From the NCBI GenBank assembly GCA_000149265.1, contig CH001357.1, positions 1,424,019 to 1,488,018 on the forward strand: a stretch of 64,000 nt of DNA, given 5' to 3'. Under the pieces are notes generated by a model, which saw only the letters and a list, made by a program, of their open reading frames with translations, searched no databases and was not told the DNA's origin. Positions 42,606 through 54,600 of the stretch are shown here, one piece after another. The translations under genes and the position numbers were made by a program. The stretch is from Ciona savignyi (taxonomy: Eukaryota > Chordata > Ascidiacea > Phlebobranchia > Cionidae). Every line of letters begins with the position of its first letter. Position 1 is the first letter of the stretch.

Positions 42606-43740
42606 AGAAACTGGGTTTCGTACAAGCATTACAACCATTTAGCATAATATCACGTAATTTCGCTTGCGATGCACTAAAGTTGATTTCTATAGTAAATCAG
42701 TAATATTAGTTGTACATTCATATAACACATAATATTTAGCTGGAGAGTGACAATCATGTCAACCACAACCATGTGTAAAACATATTTTGATTGTAATCTT
42801 TATATATATATACATGTTCAAGCAGGATTCCCATCACAGGTTTTATACCAAGTTGTATATAATTTTCTAATGCGTTCCTAAGTTAACAAACCAAACTTGT
42901 TCACAATGTTCAGTTAAAGTATTTACTCTAGTTTGGTTCATGCATGTCTAGGACCGGGTTTTATAATAGTTCTGGATGTTTTGCGGTCCTGAGTTATCAT
43001 ATCGAACTTTTAATCTATGTACATTAAAAAGTTAATCCATAGGTATATTATTATGTTGTACAATATAATCACAAGAAAATAAAACAGTAAAAAACGTAAT
43101 TGTCTTATAGTAAATTAAACAAAAGACAGATTAATCTGGTGGTTTTGGTCGGCTGTGTCCTTGGCCAAGACTCTTTCTGAACCCAGCAGATTAATAGGTT
43201 GTACTAAATTAATGGAACGTGTGAATCATACTATAATAGCTTCGATAACTAGCCGGTGAATATGAATTAATAAAGTTTTACACAGACTTTTAACCTGCGT
43301 AGATTTTACGATTTATAGCACAATGAATAACTTAGTGAATAACTTAGAAGAGTCGTTTCACTTAAATTGGAGTCTAAAACCTCCAAACAAACATTGTAGC
43401 TGCCTGTCAAATCGGCAGTTATTGCGAGGTTCCACTGTAGAGTTTTGGTCACTTAAGCGCAGTCAAATTTTAAGTTTGGGATCAAAATATAGCGATCCTG
43501 GTCTGGAAATTTACCATAGTAAATTATTTGGGACCGCACTGAAGTGGTCCTGATAATGAGGTGGTCGTGTTATCGAGGTGGTCTCCAAGCGTGGTTCCAC
43601 TGTAGATAACGCAACTCAAACCATATTTTAATACTAAGTATTAAAATAAACACGAATTTCGTTCGTAGCTTTATCGCTATTACCTTTGCTCCGATTTGGT
43701 TTCCACATATTTAATGAATTTGCTCAACTTTAACACAAAG
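42606..43740. other. intergenic stretch of copy 2 with repeat remnants
   Basis: Contains R3 (about 42735-42920), a SINE-1 scrap (about 43147-43250) and the pogo-like end pieces at 43428-43610. No gene seen. Confidence 0.45.
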
Positions 43741-43759
43741 AACAAAACTGAACTTATTT

Positions 43760-44360
43760 CTTCCCAACTTTAACAATTGAAAAGAGAACTGGCGCAGTGG
43801 GCCACGATGTTAAACTTTATATTCACCCGCGAGAGAAGGCGGCGCGTGCATTTCAAACTAATCAACGTTTTCAGGTAACAGAAAAACCTGAACTTACACT
43901 ACATTTTGAAAATGTAAAGACTACCTTGAACCTCTACAAACTGAATTCAAACCCCTACTTTCCAGAGCTTAGCAGAGATGCTTTTACAGTTGTGAGGAAT
44001 CCATTTCGTGTTGATATATTGAGCAAGTGGATGACGAGTTACAAGATGATCTGATTGACCTTAGAAATGACTCAGGTTGTCATGACCTATTTGAAGATGT
44101 GCATGTCACTGAATTCTGAATCCAAGTGTCCTTATCATATCCACAAATCAGTAAAAATTGTTTTATGAAACTACTGCTTTTCACCACCGCGTGGTTGTGT
44201 GAGTCAGCATTTTCATCCCTACTGAACATAAAATCCAAGCCGCGCACCATACTTGATGTTGCAGCTGACATACGCTGCGCACTCTCATCGACTGCACCCA
44301 GAATAAAAAGTCTTGTGGACAAACTACAGCAACAACCTTCTCATTCAATTGTGTGAATGT
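43760..44360 (+). pseudogene. hAT transposase C-terminal remnant, copy 2
   Basis: Shorter relative of 31870-34985: PREKAARAFQTNQRFQVTEK, then after a deletion YFPELSRDAFTVVRNPF, then in another frame LLLFTTAWLCESAFSSLLNI and RIKSLVDKLQQQPSH. About 270 bases present in copy 1 around the LTR insertion point are missing here. Dead. Confidence 0.8.
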
Positions 44361-44724
44361 TCAGCTGATTAATTAATTGTTGAAACTTGATGTTATTAAT
44401 TTTGTGTTTTTCATTAAACGTTAATGGGCCAACGCTATTTTTACTAATTTAGTAGGCCATGAGCAAAAAAGGTCGAAAATCCCTGTTTTTGACGATTTCG
44501 GAAGAAAAATAAACCTCTGCCAATGTTTAGATAAAAACATACAATCCCGAAATTTGGGGAATTACCCAACTTAATTAAAAAATTATTAACTTGATAACAT
44601 CGTTTTGTAGTGGACTAGCATCACAGACAATTAATTTAAATTTGAGTATTTAGGTTAAGCGCTATATGATCCCTAGAAAATGAAATACCAAAACAAGTTT
44701 CAAAATGTAGTTTCTATTAGTGTG

Positions 44725-45000
44725 TCACCTTTCAGCCAAAAGGTTGTGGTATCGAAACCGGCCACTAGCTAGTTGGTTGTGTTCTTGGGCAAAGGCACCT
44801 AACGGACATTGCCTGAACCCATCGGATTAATGGCTTCTACTAAACTAGATTGAAGGAACGTGTAAATCATAAACAATATACTTCAATAGCTTTATACTGC
44901 TTCAGTAACCCGACGATGGGCGCGAGGTGATCTGACGATTTCCTGTGTGTCAACGCTCTTGGTTTTCCTAATAACGGGAATAAACACGAATATCCTCTTT
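44725..45000 (+). repeat. SINE-1 copy (duplication copy 2)
   Basis: Counterpart of 35360-35635; head GTGTCACCTTTCAGCC, tail ACACGAATATCCTC. Confidence 0.75.
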
Positions 45001-45004
45001 AAAA

Positions 45005-45690
45005 GTCCTAATGCTGGCATTTATGGTTTTTGTTAACACTAAGTTTCGCGTATGTATGTTTCGTAGTGACTTAACAAATGATTAAAAGTAAACTATGGAA
45101 TACGGTTTTAATTGAAGTTACTACTCGGGGAATATCATGTCCAACATCGCCTTAGCAGCATTCTTTAAGATAAAGGTATATATCGCACGTAGTGCCCTTT
45201 ATTTAACAATGCTTTAAGTTGCACCCGGGTTTATTAACATAAGAATACCCTAATGTAGTGTATTATTGTTAAAAGCAAAGATAGACTTTCTTAGGACAGG
45301 TGGAATCTTATTTTCGTTACATCTGGTCTACATTGTCCAGATCCCTTCTTAAGTCGGCTTCCCCACAGTATTGGTCGTCTTGCACTCTCTTTTGCGGATC
45401 AACTTGCTTTTAATGTGTTCTTGACTGTTTGCTTAATTCATCAGGATTTATTTGGGTTTTACGGACACGTCCTTATATATTTACATTATTTTAATTTTAT
45501 TTCTCCATGTCGTGCTATAACGACTCTCGTTTTTTACCGATTCCCTTTTGCCTTTTTGTATTTTTAGTATATTTTGTGTGGGTTTCTTACTTAAAAGAGC
45601 AAAAACAATAAACTTAACAATCTTGAGATTTATTTCAGGTTGATGGATTATAAAACAATATTATTGGGAACAAACAAACAAAAAGTAAAA
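45005..45690. other. intergenic stretch of copy 2
   Basis: Matches 35640-36250; no gene recognised. Confidence 0.4.
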
Positions 45691-45704
45691 TACTAAGTTC
45701 TTAT

Positions 45705-46043
45705 TTTTTTCACCGGGGCTTGTTTCAAAACCAAAATGGGCTCGTCACTGAAACCTCTTATATGAGCAGCATATGAATCGGTCGCTTTACCGTTAGATGA
45801 TAAGTTTGTTTCACCGGACTTAGTTTCGAAGCCATGATTTTTCACCACATAAACTATCATCGACCCATGATAAGTTTCGAACTCATGACATTTCGTCCAC
45901 ACAACCGTTCGATGTTAAGATATTTTTTATGGTTATTTTTAGCAAAGTTTTAAACCCAGGAAGGGCTTGGTACCAGGACCGTTTTTGAATAGAAGTCGGT
46001 ATACGTATCGTTCCCCGTAACCATTCGGCCACACGACCGTACT
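45705..46043 (-). repeat. SINE-2 copies
   Basis: Reverse copies at about 45705-45800 (absent from copy 1, so inserted after duplication or lost there) and 45940-46043 (shared with copy 1). Confidence 0.65.
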
Positions 46044-46113
46044 CGGTGTTAAGTTAATTTCACTTCTGCCATTACTGCTCAAATCCAGCATATGGCCCAC
46101 CAACTATATAAGA

Positions 46114-46404
46114 CAGGGGTGGGCACACTTTATAAATCGGGGCAAAATTATTTTATTCTTAGACTGACAGGCCAAGTCTTTGAGCCGCCACTTACATATA
46201 GTTTGTCACTGTTGACAAAAAACATTAAACTAAGAAATGTGGTTCAGTATTGGTTAAAAGCAGAAATTGTTTCTTCAAGCGAAGCAGAAATTTAGCTGTG
46301 ACATTACTATTTAGTCTTACAACTGGTCGATAACTTTAGGAGGGCCGAAATAAAAGACTCGACGGGCCAGGTTTGGTGCGCGGGCCGTAGTTTGCCCATG
46401 TCTG
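46114..46404 (+). mobile_element. hAT-type MITE, intact counterpart
   Basis: 291 bases, CAGGGGTGGGCACAC to GTTTGCCCATGTCTG. Gap-free version of 36536-36930. Confidence 0.75.
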
Positions 46405-46740
46405 AACTAAGACAATACATTACGCCGTGCTGATGGCAATACCTTTTCCCAGAAAATCACTTACGTACTTAATGCGATTATTGACTACTATATGACGAAA
46501 CAATGTGCGTATTTCTTTAATAAATGGCAGTTATGACGTACATCACGATTTGAAACGACATTTCTAGATCCAACACTCGCTTCAGACAAATACTGAAGCT
46601 GTAAAACTACGTACTAAAACATTTTTATAAAAAAATACGCAATACAGCTATTGACATAATTGAAACAATTTTAAGAGAATAAATAAAGAAATTTAGCTGT
46701 TGGCATATTTAAAATATTTTATTTTATAAAGTACCAACCA

Positions 46741-47818
46741 TCAGCGCACTGTATTCTTAGATAGTGTTGTATCTCCGGTGCCGTTTTTTTGAATTAAATC
46801 TTGCACTTTTATTTCCGGGTGTTTAGACCAAGGAAACATTATTCTTCGCCAATTTTTAAACGATGCAACCAAGCATACAATGTTCACAATCGCGTTTAAA
46901 TCGTTTATAATTAAATTATACAACAACATGGTACCGGGCCCGAATACCGCATCTGTAATAAACTGGACAACTAAATTTCCCAAATCCGTGAAAAAACAGA
47001 TGCATGCTATGATAAGAGACCTTTTGATCAAATGATTAATTGATCCGGTAAGTTTGTTAGCAACACCTTTACATTCCGACCGAAACCCTTGTCTTTCTCC
47101 TGAATTCTGCTTGTACAAAGGGTAAATAAACAGGAATAGTAGAGTGCTTTGTACAAGTGTACACCCTATTAACCACGTAACTAGTTCCTGCAACATTCCG
47201 TTAATCGAATACCAATACCAAGTCAGCGCAATCTGTACAATCACGTTAGCAACCACGAATACTAATGAAAGGGTGCTTAGGACTAGCAAGGTGCTGTTTC
47301 TTTTATGCAAACTCCGCAGTGGTCCGGTGTAGAGTAAGCGCTGTCGTAACCACATAAAACAGTATCCAAACACGATCTGGGATCCGAAAACGAATTTGGT
47401 GGTTAAAGTAAGTTTCTGAGATTGCACTTTAGTAAATACAACAAAGTGCTGAAGAGTGAATTGTACGATGCACAAGAACGATACAATAAAGCAAATTGCC
47501 AACATCATAGTCTTGAAAATGGCGTTGGATGCCGTTTGTTTTTTCCCGGATTTCTTTATGAATCCCACTTTATTTGACGATTCTCTTGGTCGCCCAATTA
47601 AAAGGTAATAGAGAATGACTACAAACAGATAGATGGCGACTAGAAAAAAATATGATAACAAGTCCATACATCAGCCAAGAGGCACCTTTTGGTCGCATTG
47701 CATAATATTCCGTCTTATTTTCTTCTTTCTTGTTAATTTCCGTTCCTAAGATTCCATTTACTTTGTTAATATCAGTAACTGAGAAGTTAACTGGGTAGAA
47801 CGCTATACTTGTCGTCAT
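46741..47818 (-). pseudogene. seven-transmembrane protein, copy 2 (frameshifted)
   Basis: Closely similar to the gene at 37268-38344, but the frame breaks near residue 58 in the first membrane segment: at about 47641-47649 the A-run has one base more than copy 1. The front frame (47570-47818) and rear frame (46741-47667) are otherwise open, with only a few substitutions (for example VKDQ-region KHPEIKVQ against KHRKIKVQ). Either a recent pseudogene or a homopolymer sequencing error. Confidence 0.82.
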
Positions 47819-48439
47819 CGCTGTAGTCTAACTTACAAACACTAATAATCAGAAACGCGTGTTGTGTGTGGTATTTGTTGCATGTAAAGTCGAGATTAGA
47901 AAAAAGGCTGTAGCACACGACCTAATTTATCCTGTGACGGAAATTAAGTGATAAGTTTATTTATATCACATTCTATTTTACTGTGGAAAATAAACATAGC
48001 GGGTCACATCACGTTTTTTTTTCTGGTAATTTCAATATAATGACCTAAAACCGAACATGTATTAATTAGAACGGGCAATATCTACACATGCCTTTCTGGC
48101 TTAGTATATGTGTAATACAAGTTACACTAACAAAAAGTGGTAATTGGTGAAATGTTTCGATTTTATTAATTTTTACCAATTATTTTCTACTTTCCTATAT
48201 GTTTTGTTTTTGTAAATGTTTTGTTATTTTCTGTATCGTTGAATGTTTCTAAACTTTGAATTATTGTCTTTAAAGATAAAGATATAATAATATAGTTGAT
48301 TTTATCTGACATTTGTCCAATTGTTTAAAACTTATAAATATATTGCAACAAAATAACAACAAATACAAAAAAATAGAGTACAAAAAATAAAATAAGCAAT
48401 GAAACACAACCCAAAGCAAAACAAATTAAGAGTTTGCTT

Positions 48440-48862
48440 GTGGTAACTTCAAATAAAACCTTATGCAATAGTTTGCTTTTAATCATTTGTTAAGCCACTA
48501 CGAAACATACATACGCTAAACTTACGGTGCGGAAAGTGTTAATAAAAATCACAAATGCCAACATAAGGACTTAAAAGAGGATATTCGTGTTTATTCCCGT
48601 TATTAGGAAAACCAAGGGCGTTGACACACAGGAAATCGTCAGATCACCTCGCGCCCACCGTCAGGTTACCGGAGCTATTGCAGTGTGTTGTGTATATATG
48701 ATAGACACTTTCCTTCATTTGGTAAAACTCGTCCCCTGGATTCGGACAATGTCGTTGAGTTCCTTTTTCAAAGACACAACCGACTAGCTGCCGACCAATT
48801 TCGTACCTACAACACTTTGACTAAAATTCGCCGCACCAACCCACCAGACTAATCGGACTTTA
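48440..48862 (-). repeat. inverted third copy of a duplication segment, including a SINE-1
   Basis: The reverse complement matches 35360-35740 and 44725-45110: the SINE-1 (48577-48862) followed by CATTTGTGATTTTTATTAAC, CGTATGTATGTTTCGTAGTG and the region up to about 48440. It begins about 95 bases after copy 2 ends. Confidence 0.8.
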
Positions 48863-48972
48863 GACTTTAAATAAGAACGACATTGGTCTTAAGCTTTTTT
48901 TGCTGAGACTTTTCATGTATTTTTGTTTCCAAACTTTTGATTTAAATTGTACGGGCTAGCATTTCTTTTATC

Positions 48973-49072
48973 NNNNNNNNNNNNNNNNNNNNNNNNNNNN
49001 NNNNNNNNNNNNNNNNNNNNNNNNNNNNNNNNNNNNNNNNNNNNNNNNNNNNNNNNNNNNNNNNNNNNNNNN
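48973..49072. other. assembly gap (100 N)
   Basis: Run of N. No paralogous sequence in the window bridges it, so its true size is unknown. Confidence 0.95.
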
Positions 49073-49082
49073 GTCTATTATA

Positions 49083-49215
49083 CCGTGGTGGTTTAGTACG
49101 TCGACTTTCAATTGATGAATTGCAGGTTCGGAACTAGTCATTAGCTTGTATGTTGTGCCAGTGCTGGGCATGACACTTAACATACAAATTAAAGAAACGT
49201 CAGAATCATAAACCA
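49083..49215 (+). repeat. SINE-1 fragment
   Basis: Forward head (CGTGGTGGTTTAGTACGTCG; GCAGGTTCGGAACTAGTCAT) and part of the body, just right of the gap. Confidence 0.6.
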
Positions 49216-49239
49216 CACACTGCCGCCGAAACTTGTAGC

Positions 49240-49545
49240 ACTGTAACCAGACGTGCAAGAATCAGGAATGTAGACCTTAGGAAAATCGTGGAAGTGGAAG
49301 AAACGATCGAGGAAGTTGTCAATGCTGCAAGACGCTTGCGTTGGTTTGGTCACGTTACATGCAGCTCGGAGGCGAGCCTGATCATTCCAAGTTTCAGGAA
49401 ACAATTTTAATTTCAAAGGCAAATGGCGGGAAAACATACAGATCTATGCGGCTTCCCTCTTGCGACGGCTGAACGAAAGGAAGAAACCGAAGTAAATGGA
49501 GAGCACGAGAAGATGCAGTTCGGCTTGATGCCCTATGCACATAAC
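49240..49545 (+). mobile_element. LINE 3' end remnant
   Basis: The + strand codes AARRLRWFGHV, the conserved region near the C-terminus of many LINE endonuclease/reverse transcriptase proteins. Further on, in other frames, come SKWRARED and AVRLDA. Several frame changes and stops: a dead 5'-truncated copy. Confidence 0.65.
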
Positions 49546-49570
49546 TAACTAACATTTTGAGGCACGGATG

Positions 49571-49640
49571 TGTGGCCGAATGTTAGCGCGAAAGATACAT
49601 ATGACGAGCTTATCATGGGTTTGAAACTTTTGTCGTTTAA
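49571..49640 (+). repeat. SINE-2 copy, shortened
   Basis: TGTGGCCGAATGTTAGCGCG to ATCATGGGTTTGAAACTTT, with the middle deleted. Confidence 0.6.
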
Positions 49641-49797
49641 AAAAAAGTTAATATATTTTCTGTTGGGATGATTGATTCAATTCAACTAATAATTCAGTGT
49701 TGCGGAAACAAATTAGTCATATTTTTTAATATATTATAAAATTAATGAGAGTAACGTTGCCTTATGTTTGCAATTAATCTTGTATAAATGCCAACAT

Positions 49798-49885
49798 CGC
49801 CCCCACCATCGGGTAGCTGGAGCTATTGCAGTGTGTTGTGTATGATTCACATGTTCCTTTAATTAAGTGAAACCCATAATCCGGG
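49798..49885 (-). repeat. SINE-1 fragment
   Basis: Reverse body piece (CACCATCGGGTAGCTGGAGC, TTGCAGTGTGTTGTG). Confidence 0.55.
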
Positions 49886-49889
49886 TACA

Positions 49890-50760
49890 TTACGGAGCTA
49901 TCACTGTGTGTTTTAGGATTCAGACTTTTCTTCATGTTTTAAATATAAGACAAATTCGTCTTAATTTTTTAAACAATTTCCTGTCGATTATATTGGTTTT
50001 AAGTGTCGTCGAGCTATATCATGCACATCTTCATATTGGATTTGCCTGTGTAGCCTATATTATATTTTCGAGGGTTTGTTAAGTGTATTTTTCGTTTTCC
50101 CAATTCCGTCCATACATCTACATCTCCCTTTAATAATTAAAGATAAAAAGCTCTTTTCGGTATCCAGTTTAAACGTTTTTGGCGAAAAGCAGCAAAAAAG
50201 GCCTTGATTTTACAATCGTTATTTTCTATTTATTTCCCCCAGGAAATTTTCGAAGTTATATACCAACCTACAATGACAGCATGCTTATTTACGTTCTTTC
50301 ACTTTTTACCTGTTTGGACCGTACTTTCTTGACAATTTTAGTTCCACAATCTGAGAAAAAAAGTATACAATTCTTGTTTTATTCGTATGAATGGGGAATA
50401 TTAAAAAAAGATGGTGGACGGGCAGCCAAACCTAAGCAAAACCAATAATGTGCAAACAAAATTTATTTAAGACCAAACGATATAAATAATAATTTTCTGT
50501 GGCATTTCTTAGAACGCTTTAGCCTTAAAAGCTGCTCTTTGTCGCACTTTTCCGGATTTTGGTAAAAAGCGGAATGCCAGATAGTTTAAAATATTAAATT
50601 ACTACTTTTTGTTTTATACAAACAGAGTAAAAGATTGAGAAACATTTCAATATGTACAAATATACTGAGGGGAAATGTTATTATTTTTAGTGTTAGTAAG
50701 AGATATTTCAATATGTTCAATATAGTGGAAGATATATGCATATTGTGTTGAGATATATTG
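49890..50760. other. stretch without recognised feature
   Basis: AT-rich DNA left of the SLC16 gene; no exon, RNA gene or known element seen on either strand. Confidence 0.35.
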
Positions 50761-50763
50761 TAT

Positions 50764-50945
50764 AAACTAGAGAGTGTCAACCACGTGTTTAACCACCACT
50801 TTTTGTAACACATATTATGTATGCTATGTATTCATGCGAGCAGGGTCCCTTACCACAATTTGTATTTTATACACCGGGTATATAGTTTGTTTCTGCAAGC
50901 ATAAACGTATGGGTCCCATAGTTATCAAACCAAACTTCTTTTTCA
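50764..50945 (+). repeat. interspersed repeat R3
   Basis: Closest relative of 6050-6218: ACTAGAGAGTGTCAACCACG at the start, TCTGCAAGCATAAACGTATG near the end. Confidence 0.65.
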
Positions 50946-51049
50946 TGTGTAGTTAATAAAATAATAATCGTGTTAGATTTACGCACATTTCACCACAAAT
51001 ATTAAAAAGATTTATGTCAAGCGCTGTAGTGAAATGGAGCTAAATTCCA

Positions 51050-51690
51050 AAACAGCCCGATTTAGTTTTTCATGTCTTCGGGAAATACCCCTAGGTTTGG
51101 TAGGCTACATAAATTTTTGTTTTTACATATCTGGGTCATGTTATCCAACAATTCTTAAATATTTAATCCGATTTGTCGACTCATTGTTGGAGATGTCGGC
51201 GCGCGATGCCATGCCTGTCGCAATCATGATTTGAGGACAAAGTCTTATTTTTTAGGTTATTTCCCTAGGTACTTTTTTATTTCTTTAAAGTGTTAAATTA
51301 GTTCCTAATGCACTTCATTCCACTAAATCTGATTTAAATTAGAGAAGCCGTTTGAGCGCAATGCCCCAAAAAGCTATTTTTTTAGAAAAAATACGTTTTG
51401 ATTTTTTACGTATCAGGGGAATTTCCCTGGATGTATTACCCAAAATTTTGTTTTTTGCATTTCTAGACCATGTTATCTAACAAATGACAAAGTTTCATTA
51501 CGATTTTATTACCCCTTCTGGTAGATTGTGAAGCTACAGGCCATAACTGTTACAATCGCCATTTAGAAACATATCTTTATTTTTAGGGTATTTCTTTAAG
51601 TAAATAATTTGTTTCTTCTCATTGGTACAGTGGCTAATACACTTACATTTTACTAAATCTAATCAAAATTGGAGCAGCCATTGGGATTGT
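51050..51690 (+). repeat. two diverged tandem blocks of about 310 bases before the SLC16 start
   Basis: Blocks from about 51060 and 51390 share, in order, a GGTTATTTCCCTAGGTA-type segment, a CATGTTATC-AACAA segment and an ACTAAATCTGAT-type segment; traces recur near 53160-53290. The second block ends immediately before the start codon proposed for the SLC16 gene. Class unknown. Confidence 0.5.
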
Positions 51691-51696
51691 ATTGTA

Positions 51697-54600
51697 ATGT
51701 TGGTGGGTGAGCAGTATACCTTTCGATGGGTGGTCCTAACAATGGCGGCTGTGACGAACGGCTTGACATGGGGCTTGTTGTATTCGGTTGGATTGCTTTA
51801 CTCAAGTTGGTTGGAATACTTTGACGAATCAGCAAGTTATGTCGCAATGGCTGGAAGTCTTCCTCTCACAATGGGTTGCGTTGGAGGTAAGGTATGAAAG
51901 CATATCGCTTGTTGATTGGCTTCGTCCTTCCGGTCCAGTATGGAAAGTACGGCAGCTGCACACTCGAGATTTTTTATTCCCTGCGTCTTTGCCCACTTGG
52001 GTAATTTCACACATGCTCGTGAGCTGGCAATATAAACATCGTATAATTTCCAACAAACCTGTAAACCTACCTCTGGAGTCTGGACTTCTGGTAATTTACT
52101 GTAAGTACGTTTTTTGTGACGTAGATAGATATGTTAGCTGATGGACAAGATAGATTTAGGATAGAATAATACGTTTGTTTAAGATTTTTACAAAAAAACT
52201 AATAAAAAGGAGAATGTGAAGTGTGCACTCTTGGACGTTTGCACACTGCACACTTAAATATTTGGCGTGTGCACACTCGAGATCTCGGCGAAAATTGACA
52301 TACTTTCCATACGGGCTTCCGGTTAGTCTGGCGGTTAAGTGCGTCGCCTTTCAATTGAAAGGTTGCAGGTTCTGAATAGGTCGCTAGCTAGTTTGTTGAA
52401 TTCTTGGGCACGGCACTCTTGGGACATTTCCTGAACCCAGTGGATTATTGGGTTCTACCAAAATAAAGGAACATGTGAATCATACACAACACACTTCAAT
52501 ATCTACGGTAATCCCAAGGTGGGCGCGAGGTGATCTGACGATTGCCCGCGTGTTAACCCCTTGGTTTTCCCATTTACGGAGATAAACATGAATATCCTAT
52601 CCTATCCCCTGAAAGCATATACTTATAGATTGTTGTAATTTTTGTAAGAAACAAAACGCACTGGACGTTACCACAAAATAATCATCAGGTAGATTACTCT
52701 GCACATGCGGTCTGCTACTGCAGTATGTTAAGTTTGATTAAAACGTTCTTTTAATTTTAATAAATTTGAAACTGTTGTGTGGCCGAATGGTTAACGCGAC
52801 CGATACATAAACCACAAATTATATTCCTTCTTTTTGTGCTGTCCCGTGTTGGTCGATGAACTATTGTGGTACTATGGTTTTACGTTGTGGCCAGACAAAC
52901 CACATTTAGTTGTTTGAGCTGTGCTATTACTGTAGCACATACGCGGTTGTTACTGTGGTATTGTTGTAATAATATACGCACAATTATATATATTTCTCTT
53001 TATTTATTTATTTAATTTTGTTGCTTTCTTATTTGCCTGTAATTTTTATTATTACCGTTTATAGTAAATGCCAGCACCTGACACCTATGAAATAAACAAA
53101 AAAATTATAATCTTATGCAGAATATCATACAAAAAAAGAAGAAAATACGCTGAAATAAAAGTAATTACTATTTTAGGAAATGCCCCCTTGGTAAACCCTT
53201 TAAATAAGGATTTTGAAAAATCTAAGTCATGTTAACTATATCATATCGTCAAGTTTTATTTCGATTAAAAAACTGCTTCTAGATTGTAGATCAACAAAAC
53301 ATCCCTTAATTCCGTTTACCTTAATTATAAAACACTGCTGCACTGCATTCATTTTAAAAATCGACCTTAAAAATTGTTTAATTTAATTAACTTTTATTAC
53401 ATACTGTGTGAGTCCCTATTTAAACCAGTAACAAAAACAAACGAACAAAACAGCCTGCATCCAATTTCCCCAAAACGAAGCTATAAATACGGTCTTAGTA
53501 AAAAGTGTATTTGAAGTATTGAAATCCAACCCTTGGCAAATAAATATTTATATATATAAATTCAAATATAATTTCATGTAAATCGTTTGGAGGTCCTCTA
53601 TTCCGGCCAGTAGCGAACGCTCTTGGTTTGCGATGGAGTAGTTTCCTTGGTGGGCTGTTGATGGGGTGTGGTATCGGTGTTAGCTTCTTTGCACGATCTG
53701 TGCTCACGCTGTGCTTCACATTTGGTATCATAGGAGGTATGTACTGTAGAAGGATGTATGGTTGCATCCTTGGGCAAGGGTAAGTACGTTTCCTTTTACC
53801 TGAAGGATTGCAGGTTCGAAACTAGTCGCTAACACTCGGTTGCATCCTAGGGAAAGGCACTGAACGGACACCGCCTGCGTCAGTGGATTAATGGGTTCTA
53901 CTAAAATTAAAGACATGTTAAAGAATTGTATGTGTGACCGGAAAGCTTAACCGGAAAGAGCATACATGGCCTACAGGTAACCGAAATATTACAGGACTAA
54001 AACCAACCACTGGCTAGTTAATTGACTCCTTGACCCAGCACTTAGCGGATATCGTTTAGGCAAGTAGAGAGAATGGGGTCTACTAAAACTGAAGAAATGA
54101 TTCAATTATATACAACACACTGCAATAGCCCCGTTAAACCGCCCGTGGGCACAAGGTAATCTAATGTTTTCCTATGAGAACGCTCTCGTCCAATTTGTTT
54201 GAATAAGAGGAGTTAAAACCGGAAGGTTGATGTGGCCAAATGGTTAACACGGCAGATATATAACGAGCCCAGCATGGGTTCGAAACCTTGATCTGTAAAT
54301 AAAACAGTTATAGGTAGGTAAAATGATAAATCAACTCGAAGAAGTTTTTATGAGGATTCCAACCATTTGTGTCCAGGTCTGGGAGCAGGACTTTCCAACT
54401 TTTGCGCAAGCATGGCTGTAAATGAATATTTCTACCACAAGAGGTCGCTAGCGGAAGGAACTATGGGCGCGGGTTTAAGTATGGGGATGTTTGTGTTGAC
54501 GGTTATGCAGCAATATTTCATCTCAAAATACACGTGGCAGGTATGTGATTTTAAGAACAATAGAGTGGTATTTGATGTCCCCTTAATTCAATGGTAACAA

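Larger units (their letters stand above)
39115..48345. repeat. tandem segmental duplication, copy 2
   Basis: Direct repeat of 26830-38880 lacking the LTR element. In the caspase exon 3, the two copies differ at 8 of 96 residues by my count; non-coding parts show many small indels. The duplication is therefore not recent enough to be an assembly artefact of two alleles without further evidence, although allelic placement cannot be excluded. Confidence 0.9.
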
